Source of the DNA: Alteromonas portus
Lineage (GTDB): Bacteria; Pseudomonadota; Gammaproteobacteria; Enterobacterales; Alteromonadaceae
Direction of reading: 5' to 3'
Length of the DNA: 64,000 bases
Assembly: GCF_005117025.1 (NCBI RefSeq)
Contig: NZ_SWCO01000005.1
Span: forward strand, 248,001-312,000
Shown here piece by piece: positions 1 to 8,828 of the stretch. The translations under genes were made by a program, and so were the position numbers. The notes beneath the pieces are model-generated. The model made no database searches. It saw only the letters and a list, made by a program, of their open reading frames with translations, and had not been told where the DNA came from. How positions within the stretch are numbered: position 1 is the stretch's first letter; each line of letters opens with the position of its first letter.

Positions 1-2245
1 CACCTTTGAAGCATAGCTTCATCACTTCATTGTTAATACCCACTGCTTCAAACAGTTTAGAGCTACGGTAACTAGCAACGGTGCTAATACCCATTTTCGA
101 CATGATCTTATACAAGCCCTTGTTGATACCCTTACGGTAGTTCAACGTGGCCTGCATAGGAGAAATATCTAGCTCACCTTTTTCACAAAGCTGCTCAATA
201 GTTTCATATGCAAGGAATGGGTAAACCGCAGTGGCACCTAAGCCAATCAACACCGCAAAATGGTGTGGATCGCGGGCACTTGCTGTTTCAACAACAACGT
301 TAGCATCGCAGCGCAATGACTTTTCAACTAGGCGACGCTGTACCGCACCAACTGCCATAGCTGCAGGGATAACCAAACGATTTTGCTTAATGTTTCTGTC
401 AGACAGAATAACGAACGCAGCACGCTTGTTTTTAACCAGCATTTCTACTTCGTTACACACGCGCTCGATGGCTTTCTTTAAACCTTCTTGCGGCGCATAT
501 TGAAGCTCGACGACTTCTGAATAGTAGTTGTCTGGGTTAAATTCGCGCAATTGTTTAAGGTCGGTATACATTAGTACTGGCGAGTCGAACAATACGCGGT
601 CGGCGTAACCTGAGGTTTCGCTAAATACGTTTTGCTCGCGGCCAATACAGGTTGCCAACGACATAACGTGGTTTTCACGTAGCGGATCGATTGGCGGGTT
701 AGTTACCTGTGCAAATTGCTGACGGAAATAGTCGTAAACCGTACGCTGACGAGATGACATAACCGCCATTGGCGTGTCATCACCCATAGAGCCAACGGCT
801 TCTTGACCGTCTTTCGCAAGTACTTTTACAACTTGTTGAATTTCTTCATAGCTGTAGGCGTGTAGCTTGTGGTACACCGCCATGGCATCGTCGTCAAACA
901 CACGTTTACCAATTAATGACGCATCAAGCTTTTCAATTGGTGTAAGTCGACGAATATGCTTGTCTAGCCACTCTTTATAAGGGTGACGTGCTTTTAAGTC
1001 TTCATCAATTTCAGTAGAGCGCCAGATTTTGCCTGTATAGGTGTCTACAGCAAGCATTTCACCTGGGCCTACACGGCCTTTTTCAATTACGTCGGCTTGC
1101 TCGTAATCCCAGATACCTACTTCTGAGGCTAGGGTGATGAAACCGTTCTTAGTGATAACGTAACGTGCAGGACGTAGACCATTTCTATCAAGGTTACAGG
1201 CTACGTGGCGACCGTTAGTTAAAACGATACCCGCTGGGCCGTCCCATGGTTCCATGTGCATTGAGTTAAACTCGTAAAATGCACGAAGGTCATCGTCCAT
1301 GGTTTTGTTGTTTTGATAGGCTGGTGGAACAAGCAAGCGCATAGCACGGAATAAATCCATTCCGCCGGCTAAGAATAGCTCCAGCATGTTATCCAGCGAT
1401 GATGAGTCTGAACCTTCAGTATTAACAAAAGGTGCTGCATCTTTAAGGTCTGGAATAAGTGGCGTTGCAAATTTAGCTGCACGTGCCATGGCCCAGTCGC
1501 GGTTTCCTTTAATGGTGTTAATTTCACCATTGTGTGCAAGGAAACGGAAAGGCTGAGCAAGAGGCCAGCGCGGTAATGTGTTTGTTGAGAAGCGTTGGTG
1601 GAAAACGCAAATTGCGCTTTGCATACGCTCATCGGCAAGATCGTGGTAGAAGACAGGTAAGTCTTTTGGCATTACCAAGCCTTTGTAGATCGTTACCAAG
1701 CCTGACAAACAAGCTACGTAAAAATCGGGATCTTTCTCAAGACGTTTTTCAGCGCGGCGGCGGATCATATACAAACGACGTTCAAGGTCGCGTTTTCTCC
1801 AGCCTGCTGGTGCGTTCACAAATACCTGTTCGATTTGTGGAACACCTGTTAGCGCTAGTTCACCCAGTACTGAGCGGTCGACAGGCACTTCGCGCCAACC
1901 CACTACTGAAAGTGTTTCTTTTTCGAGTTCTTCATTAAGTACTTCGCGCGCGGCTTGCGCAAGTACTGGGTCCTGACTTAAGAAAATCATGCCCACGCCG
2001 TACTTTTTGCTGAGTTTCCAGCCATTTTCTTCGGCGATTGCATGGAAGAACGCATCCGGTTTCTGTAGTAGTAAACCACAACCGTCACCGGTTTTCCCGT
2101 CGGCGGCGATACCGCCACGATGCTGCATACGGTCTAAACCGTGAATAGCAGTCGTTACCAATTCGTGACTGGCTTCCCCATGAGTGTGAGCAATTAAGCC
2201 AAACCCACAGTTGTCCCGGGAATCATTGGGATTATATAAACTCAT
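1..2245 (-). CDS. gltB: Glutamate synthase (NADPH) large subunit, 5' part, cut by window edge
   Basis: Makes glutamate from 2-oxoglutarate and glutamine-derived ammonia with GltD. About the first 748 residues are present, roughly half of a normal ~1,490-residue GltB; the gene leaves the window at base 1. The start is ATG at 2245, preceded by a strong AAGGAG at 8-base spacing. The protein begins MSLYNPNDSRDNCGFG, so Cys13 followed by GFG is the amidotransferase nucleophile exposed when the short 12-residue propeptide is removed. The class-II glutaminase domain and the start of the central region follow with no frame break. Apparent reading frames on the plus strand here are shadows of this gene. 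The FMN/Fe-S half and gltD lie outside the window. Confidence 0.95.
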   Translation of the reverse strand, partial: MSLYNPNDSRDNCGFGLIAHTHGEASHELVTTAIHGLDRMQHRGGIAADGKTGDGCGLLLQKPDAFFHAIAEENGWKLSKKYGVGMIFLSQDPVLAQAAREVLNEELEKETLSVVGWREVPVDRSVLGELALTGVPQIEQVFVNAPAGWRKRDLERRLYMIRRRAEKRLEKDPDFYVACLSGLVTIYKGLVMPKDLPVFYHDLADERMQSAICVFHQRFSTNTLPRWPLAQPFRFLAHNGEINTIKGNRDWAMARAAKFATPLIPDLKDAAPFVNTEGSDSSSLDNMLELFLAGGMDLFRAMRLLVPPAYQNNKTMDDDLRAFYEFNSMHMEPWDGPAGIVLTNGRHVACNLDRNGLRPARYVITKNGFITLASEVGIWDYEQADVIEKGRVGPGEMLAVDTYTGKIWRSTEIDEDLKARHPYKEWLDKHIRRLTPIEKLDASLIGKRVFDDDAMAVYHKLHAYSYEEIQQVVKVLAKDGQEAVGSMGDDTPMAVMSSRQRTVYDYFRQQFAQVTNPPIDPLRENHVMSLATCIGREQNVFSETSGYADRVLFDSPVLMYTDLKQLREFNPDNYYSEVVELQYAPQEGLKKAIERVCNEVEMLVKNKRAAFVILSDRNIKQNRLVIPAAMAVGAVQRRLVEKSLRCDANVVVETASARDPHHFAVLIGLGATAVYPFLAYETIEQLCEKGELDISPMQATLNYRKGINKGLYKIMSKMGISTVASYRSSKLFEAVGINNEVMKLCFKG

Positions 2246-2903
2246 CTCTTAACTCCTTCAACCTTTTGACTGGGCAAGGTATGCGTTGCGTGTAGATGCG
2301 CCTAGGTTTGCGTATCACAACATTATTAGACGTCTTTTAAGCCTGCGAGCGGTATTGCTTGCGGCGTGCGCCTTTCTTGTCGTTATTTATTATTAGAGGA
2401 TTCCAGTCGTTTCCGCATTTTTATGCATTATTGCGATGCGGGCCGTACAAAATACCCACATTAAAAACTAAAATCAAACGCTAAAAGTATAAGCTTTATA
2501 GTGAATTCGTATAAATATAATTAAGTCCTTAAATATCAAGTGCATACATCTTCTTATTTATGTTTGTAACAAAAATGTTATCAGCCAATAAATGGAGATA
2601 GTTTAGCGTCATCAAATGATATTGGTTCTCATTTATATTTAATCAGTGAATAATTATGCGATTCAATCGTTGTTTTATGTTGTCAAATGGCGTTTATTTG
2701 TATTTTTATTTAATTGTAAAGACAAGGTTCCACTTACATAAGTACTTTGCTATATTGGTTAAAAATTATTCGCGTGTAATGTTATTGCTCATCACTGCAA
2801 GACTTGATACGGCATTCGTTTTATTTTTAAGGGTGTATAGGTGACAGCTACGGAATAAAAATTCACTGAAAGCACATGCTATCTGGCCAATAAGGGCTAT
2901 TCT
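2246..2903. other. Divergent intergenic region, gltB / amidase
   Basis: This 658-base AT-rich gap separates the gltB start on the minus strand from the amidase start on the plus strand and must hold both promoters. Apart from the Fur-like palindrome at 2614-2634 I see no structured element. A possible 62-residue frame at 2656-2844 has no recognisable domain or convincing ribosome binding site and I do not call it a gene. Confidence 0.5.
2614..2634. promoter_or_regulatory. Fur-like box candidate
   Basis: A 21-base imperfect palindrome with AAATGA and TCATTT ends. Its 15-base core TGATATTGGTTCTCA matches the Fur 7-1-7 pattern TGATAATnATTATCA at 11 of 14 fixed positions. No iron gene stands next to it; the nearest plus-strand gene is the amidase 270 bases downstream. 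It may be chance in AT-rich DNA. Confidence 0.22.
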
Positions 2904-3839
2904 ATGAAAGCACTACACGCAACATCTATTTATTCCTTTGAAATAGAAGACCATTTATTGAACGGCGAAAACGTGAGTTTTAAGCCCTCTCCAAATACCT
3001 CTGGATATTTCCAAAGCGGTAGCCCCGATACCATCGTTATACATTTTACGGCTGGCAGTAGCCTGGAGTCCTCTGTAAACGTATTAACCAATGCAGACAG
3101 CGGTGTGTCTGCTCACTTTGCCATAGGGCGAAATGGCGACATTGTTCAAATGCTCTCGACCAATAAAATAGCGTGGCACGCGGGAGAGAGTTACTATGAA
3201 GGTCGCAATGGCTTAAATCGGTATTCTATTGGTATTGAACTAGACAATGCGGGCCAGCTTAAGGATAGAGGAAACGGCGCATATGAAAGTTGGTTTGGTG
3301 AAATTTACGATAAGCATGAAGTGTTAGCTGCGCAACATATTAATCAGCAGTCAACCGGTTACTGGCACAAGTATACCGAAGTACAAATTTCGAGAACGCT
3401 TTCACTCTGCAAAGCGTTGTGCAGCCATTACAATATTTCTACTATTGTTGGCCACGATGAAATTGCGCCGTCTAGAAAAGTCGATCCCGGCCCCGCTTTT
3501 CCTATCCAAAAATTCAAGGCTGCCGCCTTGAAAGGTAATAGTGAACAGTGGGCGACGGAAGCTAGCGAAACGAATTCACAACGCGAAGCGCATGATCAAA
3601 TACAACGGGATAGTGTCAGCGCAGTAAAGCGAGTGGCTAACGTAAGTGCTAATTCACTGAATGTAAGAAAAGGACCAGATATTACTTTCTCAAAGATCGA
3701 AAATGGATTGAACAAGGGAGAGGTACTTAAAATACTGGAAAAGCAAGGAGAGTGGGCGAAAGTGTCTTACACAAAAGTAGGGTGGGTAAATACTCGGTAT
3801 ATAAATGAAATTACCGAAAAGTCACCTTTCAAATCCTGA
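2904..3839 (+). CDS. N-acetylmuramoyl-L-alanine amidase (AmpD-like) with C-terminal SH3 domain
   Basis: Predicted zinc amidase that cuts the bond between N-acetylmuramic acid and the stem peptide. The Amidase_2 fold spans about residues 35-205. Visible zinc ligands are H47 (IHFTAG), H184 (VGHDEI) and D194 (RKVDPG), matching the AmpD pattern H34/H154/D164. A bacterial SH3 domain follows at about 240-300 (NSLNVRKGPD...WVNTRYI), usually used to bind wall. There is no signal peptide or membrane segment, so it is either cytoplasmic, acting on recycled muropeptides, or exported by an unusual route. The gene stands alone, 99 bases upstream of arcB on the same strand. The family is certain from the motifs; the cellular role is inferred. 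Confidence 0.85.
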   Translation: MKALHATSIYSFEIEDHLLNGENVSFKPSPNTSGYFQSGSPDTIVIHFTAGSSLESSVNVLTNADSGVSAHFAIGRNGDIVQMLSTNKIAWHAGESYYEGRNGLNRYSIGIELDNAGQLKDRGNGAYESWFGEIYDKHEVLAAQHINQQSTGYWHKYTEVQISRTLSLCKALCSHYNISTIVGHDEIAPSRKVDPGPAFPIQKFKAAALKGNSEQWATEASETNSQREAHDQIQRDSVSAVKRVANVSANSLNVRKGPDITFSKIENGLNKGEVLKILEKQGEWAKVSYTKVGWVNTRYINEITEKSPFKS

Positions 3840-3914
3840 GGTCGTTCAGGACGGTAGATTCCCGCTTTGACAAACCGCATTCCCGAAAAGGGGAAAGCCT
3901 GATAGGATACAGGC
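3835..3914 (+). promoter_or_regulatory. Structured leader upstream of arcB (three hairpins)
   Basis: Three short stems lie in a row before the arcB start: CCTGA/TCAGG (3835-3850, overlapping the amidase stop), TTCCC/GGGAA with a GAAAAG loop (3880-3895), and GCCTG/CAGGC with an 8-base loop (3897-3914). The words AAACC and AAAGCC flank the middle hairpin. No T-run follows, so these are not simple terminators. A role in arcB translation is only a guess. Confidence 0.3.
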
Positions 3915-3938
3915 AAAATAAGTTTAGAATAGACGTAC

Positions 3939-6293
3939 ATGCATTCAGATTCACCAAACGATTCTTGGGCAATCCGCTTTGCTCAATTTGTTCAGCGTTT
4001 TGGCACTCTAAAGCTCAGCATTTTGTTTGTTGTTCTTTCGCTGGTGTTCACGCTAGGCGGTTCCTACGTGATACGCGTAAGTATGGGAAGCCAAGTTCAA
4101 CCCGACGATTTCATAAGCGCAGTTATCCTTACTATGTTGTCTGCGCCTTGGGTACTCTACTTTTTCAGTGAATTGATAAAGCAGTTAGAGAATTCGCGTA
4201 CTAATCTTAAAGAAGTCGTTAGCCAATTAGAAAGCTTACGGGAAGAAGATGTTTTTCTTAACCGAGAATTACAAAGCAATATTCGCCAATTAAACCATGA
4301 AATAGAGCAGCGAAAGCAGGCGCAAGAAGAGCGTGAAGCGCTGTTTAAAGATTTAGAAAAAGAAATTCAGGATAAATCCGAACAAGAAGCACAAGCACGA
4401 CGCTTATCCACACTGTTACGTTCCATCATCGATGCTTCGCCAGACTTAATTTACTATCGTAATGAAGAAGGTCGATTTGCTGGTTGCAATCGCATTGCCG
4501 AGTTGATGACAGGCAAAACTGAGCAAGAACTGCTTGGCTTAACGCCAAAAGATGTATACGAAGAAGAGCTAGCTAGGCAAATTGTAGCGAGCGATCATGA
4601 AGTATTAGAAACCAATGCGAGTATTACAGAGGAATTATGGCTTCGCTTCGCTGATGGACGTCGTCGCTACTTTGAAATGAAGCGCGTGCCGTTCTTCGAT
4701 AAAGAAGGTAACCGCTTGGGACTACTATCATTCGGTCGTGATATGACCGAGCGTAAACAAGCTGAAAATGCTGCGGCGAAAGCAAGCACAGATAAAACCC
4801 GCTTTATCGCGACTATAAGCCATGAGCTTCGTACACCGTTAAACGGTATTGTCGGCTTAAGCCGCATGTTGCGTGATACAGAGTTAAGCGACGAGCAATT
4901 TAGCTGGGTTAGTACCATTTACGCTAGTGCGATCACCCTAGGTAACATCTTTAACGACATTATTGACCTAGACAAATTAGACAGAGACAAGCTTGAATTG
5001 AGTCTTAAAACGATTTCGTTAAAAGACTTCACCGAAGAACTAAGTAGCATTATTCGCCTGCTTGCCGCCGATAAACAGCTAGAGCTTAAAACAACAATTA
5101 ATGAACCGCTTCCCCGTCTTGTTGAAATAGATGGTACGCGCCTTCGCCAGATATTGTGGAACATCCTATTTAACGCGGTGAAGTTCACCCAGAAAGGTCA
5201 CGTAAGCTTATCAGTTTCTTCGACTAAACCCGATGGTGATAAGGCGTATGTAACGTTTGTGATTGAAGACACGGGAGTAGGTATCCCAGAAAGCGAAATT
5301 GATAAAATTTTTGCTATGTACTATCAGGTTGACCACCCTGATCATCAATCGGCCACAGGTACTGGTATTGGGTTGGCTATTTGTAAGCAAATGGTCGACT
5401 TGATGAAAGGTGAAATCCACGTTTCTAGTAAAGTGGGCAAGGGCACGCGTTTTGAAATTGTGTTGCCAGTTCAAATTTCTAGCAGCCCAATGAAAGTGGC
5501 GCAGCTACAAGTAACGGGGCTTAATATCTTGTTGGTAGAAGATATTGAGTTGAACGTTATGGTAGCGAAAGCCTTACTTGAAAAATTGGGTCAAAAAGTC
5601 GATGTGGCTATGACGGGGCAAGAGGCCATAGATAAAGTCAGAGAAAACCAATACGACCTTATCTTACTTGATATTCAGCTACCTGATATGACCGGGTTTG
5701 ATGTTGCGAGCACGATTATCGAAGAAGATCTGGTCATGCAAACGCCCATAGTAGCACTAACGGCAAATGTCATTAAAAAGCGTGATGAATACCTTGAAAA
5801 TGGTATGGATGACGTTATTGCCAAGCCGATTAAAAAGTCTCGCGTTATTGAAGTGTTTAATGAACTGTTTCATGCACCGCCTGCACCTTTGGAAATTGAC
5901 GGTGAAGTAGAGCGCCCTGAACCTAACAAAATATTAAGTAACATTTTAGATATGGACTTACTACAGATGTTAGTTGATACCATAGGGGATGAGATGGTGC
6001 GTGCTAGCGTTAAAGTATTCCAAGAAAAAATGCCTGAATACATGGAAATACTGCAGCTAAGCCTAAGCGCTGACGAAAAGTCAGAAGTGTGCTCACAGGC
6101 TCACAAAATTAAAGGCGCCGCTGGCTCTGTTGGCTTGGCTCGCGTACAGCGTATTGCGAATCAAATTCAACAGGGAGACCACCCAACATGGTGGGAAAAT
6201 GTGCACGATTGGGTGGAAGAGCTTCAAATGGCCGTTCAGCACGATATGAAGGCTCTGCACGATTGGTTAAACGAGCAGCAGGTTGATGACTAG
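3939..6293 (+). CDS. arcB: Aerobic respiration control sensor ArcB (tripartite hybrid histidine kinase)
   Basis: Inner-membrane redox sensor of the quinone pool that feeds phosphate to ArcA. Two membrane segments (about residues 23-47 and 58-80) leave a short periplasmic loop, followed by a coiled linker (85-155), a PAS domain (about 155-275), a HisKA domain with H295 (SHELRTPLNG), an HATPase domain (DTGVGIP at 444-450, TGTGIGLA at 473-480), a receiver with D578 (LILLDIQLPD), and an HPt domain with H722 (AHKIKGAAGS). E. coli ArcB uses H292/D576/H717, so architecture and spacing match closely. Of the two redox cysteines known in E. coli, C180 corresponds to C183 here, but the C241 position is Y244. 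The gene ends at a strong terminator. ArcA is not in the window. Confidence 0.95.
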   Translation: MHSDSPNDSWAIRFAQFVQRFGTLKLSILFVVLSLVFTLGGSYVIRVSMGSQVQPDDFISAVILTMLSAPWVLYFFSELIKQLENSRTNLKEVVSQLESLREEDVFLNRELQSNIRQLNHEIEQRKQAQEEREALFKDLEKEIQDKSEQEAQARRLSTLLRSIIDASPDLIYYRNEEGRFAGCNRIAELMTGKTEQELLGLTPKDVYEEELARQIVASDHEVLETNASITEELWLRFADGRRRYFEMKRVPFFDKEGNRLGLLSFGRDMTERKQAENAAAKASTDKTRFIATISHELRTPLNGIVGLSRMLRDTELSDEQFSWVSTIYASAITLGNIFNDIIDLDKLDRDKLELSLKTISLKDFTEELSSIIRLLAADKQLELKTTINEPLPRLVEIDGTRLRQILWNILFNAVKFTQKGHVSLSVSSTKPDGDKAYVTFVIEDTGVGIPESEIDKIFAMYYQVDHPDHQSATGTGIGLAICKQMVDLMKGEIHVSSKVGKGTRFEIVLPVQISSSPMKVAQLQVTGLNILLVEDIELNVMVAKALLEKLGQKVDVAMTGQEAIDKVRENQYDLILLDIQLPDMTGFDVASTIIEEDLVMQTPIVALTANVIKKRDEYLENGMDDVIAKPIKKSRVIEVFNELFHAPPAPLEIDGEVERPEPNKILSNILDMDLLQMLVDTIGDEMVRASVKVFQEKMPEYMEILQLSLSADEKSEVCSQAHKIKGAAGSVGLARVQRIANQIQQGDHPTWWENVHDWVEELQMAVQHDMKALHDWLNEQQVDD

Positions 6294-6323
6294 TCTGCGC
6301 ATGCGCCTTCTAATATTTAATGT

Positions 6324-6349
6324 AAAAAAGAGGGCTTGCCCTCTTTTTT
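6324..6349 (+). terminator. Rho-independent terminator of arcB
   Basis: A perfect 12-base-pair stem, AAAAAAGAGGGC/GCCCTCTTTTTT, with a 2-base loop and its own T-run, lies 30 bases after the arcB stop. Confidence 0.9.
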
Positions 6350-6465
6350 GTTATAAAAACTGCGGTAGAGTAAGCCTTGGGTGCGGTATTCCAAAGAGGT
6401 CAAATTACTCTTAAAAAAAGCGGCAGGCTTATCTTATTTATGTAGTGGTAAAAGGAATTAATGTG

Positions 6466-7020
6466 ATGACAATAAGCGCACAACAAGAGACCGTATTTTC
6501 AAATAACCAGCTGAGTGTTGAGGAAATTCCTTCACTTAAAACGCTCGCATTACTTCCTATTTCTAAAAAGTACCGAGCGCTAAATATTTTCTCAATTGGA
6601 TTGATAGCCTTGGTGCTAATAAGTATTGCCACCGTACTACGATTCCAAAGCTTCTGGTCACTGCCTGAAGGACTGCTGCAAGCTTACCCGTATGTGGTTG
6701 CAGGTATCGTAGCTTTAGGCTCCGTATGGGCGCTGTACCACTTCTTTGCTGATGTCCGCATATTTTATGCGATTCGAGAGCAAGACATCAGCAAACAGTC
6801 AGGGCTAATTTTTAGAAAACTTTCGTGCCAACCTATTTTGCGTGTCCAGCACGTAGAGGTTAATCGAGGGCCGCTTGACAGGTGGGCGGGCCTTGCCTCT
6901 CTTCAAGTGTTTTCGGCTGGCGGTGAAATGCATACCTTTGAAATACCTGGGCTAAGTATTGAGAGGGCTGAGCAATTACGAGAGTTTATACTTGCTCACA
7001 AAGATATTGGTGCTCGCTAA
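6466..7020 (+). CDS. PH domain-containing membrane protein, YdbS-like (bPH2)
   Basis: About 184 residues. Two membrane helices near the N-terminus (around residues 40-65 and 75-100) are followed by one bacterial PH domain (bPH2, formerly DUF304; IYAIREQDISKQSGLIF onwards). The ATG at 6466 has AAAGGA 9 bases upstream, better placed than a GTG 21 bases earlier at 6445; a GTG at 6463 is also possible. It overlaps the next gene by one base (TAATG), so the two form an operon. In Bacillus the YdbS/YdbT pair is linked to resistance to some antimicrobial peptides; whether that holds here is unknown. Confidence 0.8.
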   Translation: MTISAQQETVFSNNQLSVEEIPSLKTLALLPISKKYRALNIFSIGLIALVLISIATVLRFQSFWSLPEGLLQAYPYVVAGIVALGSVWALYHFFADVRIFYAIREQDISKQSGLIFRKLSCQPILRVQHVEVNRGPLDRWAGLASLQVFSAGGEMHTFEIPGLSIERAEQLREFILAHKDIGAR

Positions 7021-8726
7021 TGATAGTATCTGAAACGTCTTCAAACCAAGCATCTGAACATAATCAGTCAAAGGTTCTAAAACCAGATACTGTGCAGCAA
7101 TCTCTTAGCTCAGATGCTTTTGTGCAAGAAACGGCACTTAAAGTAGAAACGGGTGATGAGTGGCAGCGCCTCTCTCTTATTTCTATCTTGTACTTTACTA
7201 TTCGTAATTTTACCACTTCGGCACAAGTACTTATTTATACCATCCCCGCCTTAGCCATATCGTTTAATATTTGGGATAACCTGCTGTCGCCTGAAGTGTT
7301 GATCGGTGCCGGTATCCTTTTTTTATCTACGAGTGGCAGCGGCGTAATAAGCTTTTTAATGTACAAGTTTCGCGTGCACAACCAACACGTTGAGATTCAT
7401 CATGGCGTGTTTCAGCGCCGCTATACCAACTTGCCGTTGTGGCGTATTCAAAACGTTAAGATTGAGCGCCCCTTTTATTATCGTCCTTTTGGGTATGCGT
7501 TGGTGGTGCTTGATACGGCAGGTAGCGGTAAAGAAGAAGCCAAAATAGTAGCCGTTCCGGAAGATTATGCTGAAGCGCTGAAGAAGCAGGTGCTTTACGA
7601 AAAAGCTCAGTTTGATGAGGGGGCTCTGAATGGTTTAGGTGATGAGGTCATATCTGATGGCCAAAGTTCATCGTTCCCCACACAAACAACGCGCGCTGAA
7701 ACCATAGACGCTTCCCATTCAAATGAAGAAGTGCTTAATCGACGGTCTGTGAAAGACATTATTATTCACGGTATCACCAATAATCGCGTGTGGATCATAT
7801 TGGGTGCCGCCGCGCCTTTTTATGACGATGTGTTTGGGGTTGTGTCAGAGTGGTTAGCCGATAAGGGCTTACAGCTAAATCAGCTGGTCGGTGAACAAAC
7901 GGTAGCTTGGTGGCAATTTGGATTGTATGCCTTTGTCGTTCTCATGATGCTAATGGCGTTAGTGGCACTACTGAGTGTTGGTGGCGCGCTATTCACCTTT
8001 TACGGCTACACACTTTCACGATCAGGTGATCGCTATATCCGGCGCAGCGGCTTACTCAATAAGCTGGAAGTAAGCATGCGTGCATCGCGTATCCAAATGA
8101 TAACCGCGAAGCAAGATTGGCTGGATAAAATTTTAAAGCGGGTCAATTTGTATTTTGAGCAGAACTCAACGGCTGGCCAGCAAATGCAAGAACTGATGTC
8201 GCCAAATAAACTTATTGTGCCATCGGTAACTGAAAACGAAGCCTTTGCACTAAGCCAAGAAGTGATGCCTGGCTGTGACTTACGAAGCCGAAACTATCAA
8301 ACTATCAGTAAGCGGTTTATTACTTTTTGGTTGCTTGCAGGTTGGACGCTTCCTTTTATTGTCTTTTTCGCTATCGGCGCCGCGTCGTCCCACCTAGACA
8401 TTATGCTTGGTGCACTCGTTGTCTATGGTGCGGTAGCGCTTTTGCTTACGCTTAGGTGGTGGCGATGGGGAATAGCCTATGACAATAAGTACGTTTACAT
8501 AAGGCGAGGTAGAGTAGGTGTCGATTATCAGTGCTTTGAACCCTATAAAGCTCAGCAAGTTATTGTAAAGCAGAGCGTATTTATGAAGCGAAGAAAGCAG
8601 GCTACTATTAAGTTCGTGCTGGCTTCGGGGGCGGTTACCGTACCATTTCTGCCAGAAGAATATGTTAACAAACTAGCAGACAGCGTGTTATTTGAGGTGG
8701 AGTCAACGAGAAAGTCTTGGATGTAA
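7020..8726 (+). CDS. PH domain-containing membrane protein, YdbT-like (bPH2 repeats)
   Basis: 568 residues, the long partner of the preceding gene. It shows a poorly conserved soluble N-terminus (about 1-45), a membrane hairpin (about 58-115), a bPH2 domain (VHNQHVEIHHGVFQRRYTNLP onwards), a charged linker, a second membrane pair (about 258-335) followed by a second bPH2 (YIRRSGLLNKLEVSMRASRI), and a third membrane pair (about 438-480) with a third bPH2 (YVYIRRGRVGVDYQC). This three-copy layout is typical of YdbT/YdbS-type pairs. The start overlaps the upstream stop by one base, which supports translational coupling. Molecular function is unknown; a role at the membrane is inferred from topology. 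Confidence 0.82.
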   Translation: MIVSETSSNQASEHNQSKVLKPDTVQQSLSSDAFVQETALKVETGDEWQRLSLISILYFTIRNFTTSAQVLIYTIPALAISFNIWDNLLSPEVLIGAGILFLSTSGSGVISFLMYKFRVHNQHVEIHHGVFQRRYTNLPLWRIQNVKIERPFYYRPFGYALVVLDTAGSGKEEAKIVAVPEDYAEALKKQVLYEKAQFDEGALNGLGDEVISDGQSSSFPTQTTRAETIDASHSNEEVLNRRSVKDIIIHGITNNRVWIILGAAAPFYDDVFGVVSEWLADKGLQLNQLVGEQTVAWWQFGLYAFVVLMMLMALVALLSVGGALFTFYGYTLSRSGDRYIRRSGLLNKLEVSMRASRIQMITAKQDWLDKILKRVNLYFEQNSTAGQQMQELMSPNKLIVPSVTENEAFALSQEVMPGCDLRSRNYQTISKRFITFWLLAGWTLPFIVFFAIGAASSHLDIMLGALVVYGAVALLLTLRWWRWGIAYDNKYVYIRRGRVGVDYQCFEPYKAQQVIVKQSVFMKRRKQATIKFVLASGAVTVPFLPEEYVNKLADSVLFEVESTRKSWM

Positions 8727-8828
8727 TAAACACTGTTTCTCTTTGCGCTGTTTTTTTGTGCGTTTTTTTATGCAAATAGGACGAGTTTGTGTAAAGGTAG
8801 GTATTCAGTTGTACAACCTTGCGTTTAT

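Noticed and set aside
2656..2844. 62-residue open frame in the gltB/amidase gap
   Set aside because: AT-rich DNA, no domain, no convincing ribosome binding site; composition fits chance.
3840..3938. Cyclic di-GMP-I riboswitch before arcB
   Set aside because: Some words match, but the ACGC box and receptor helix are absent; kept only as a structured leader.
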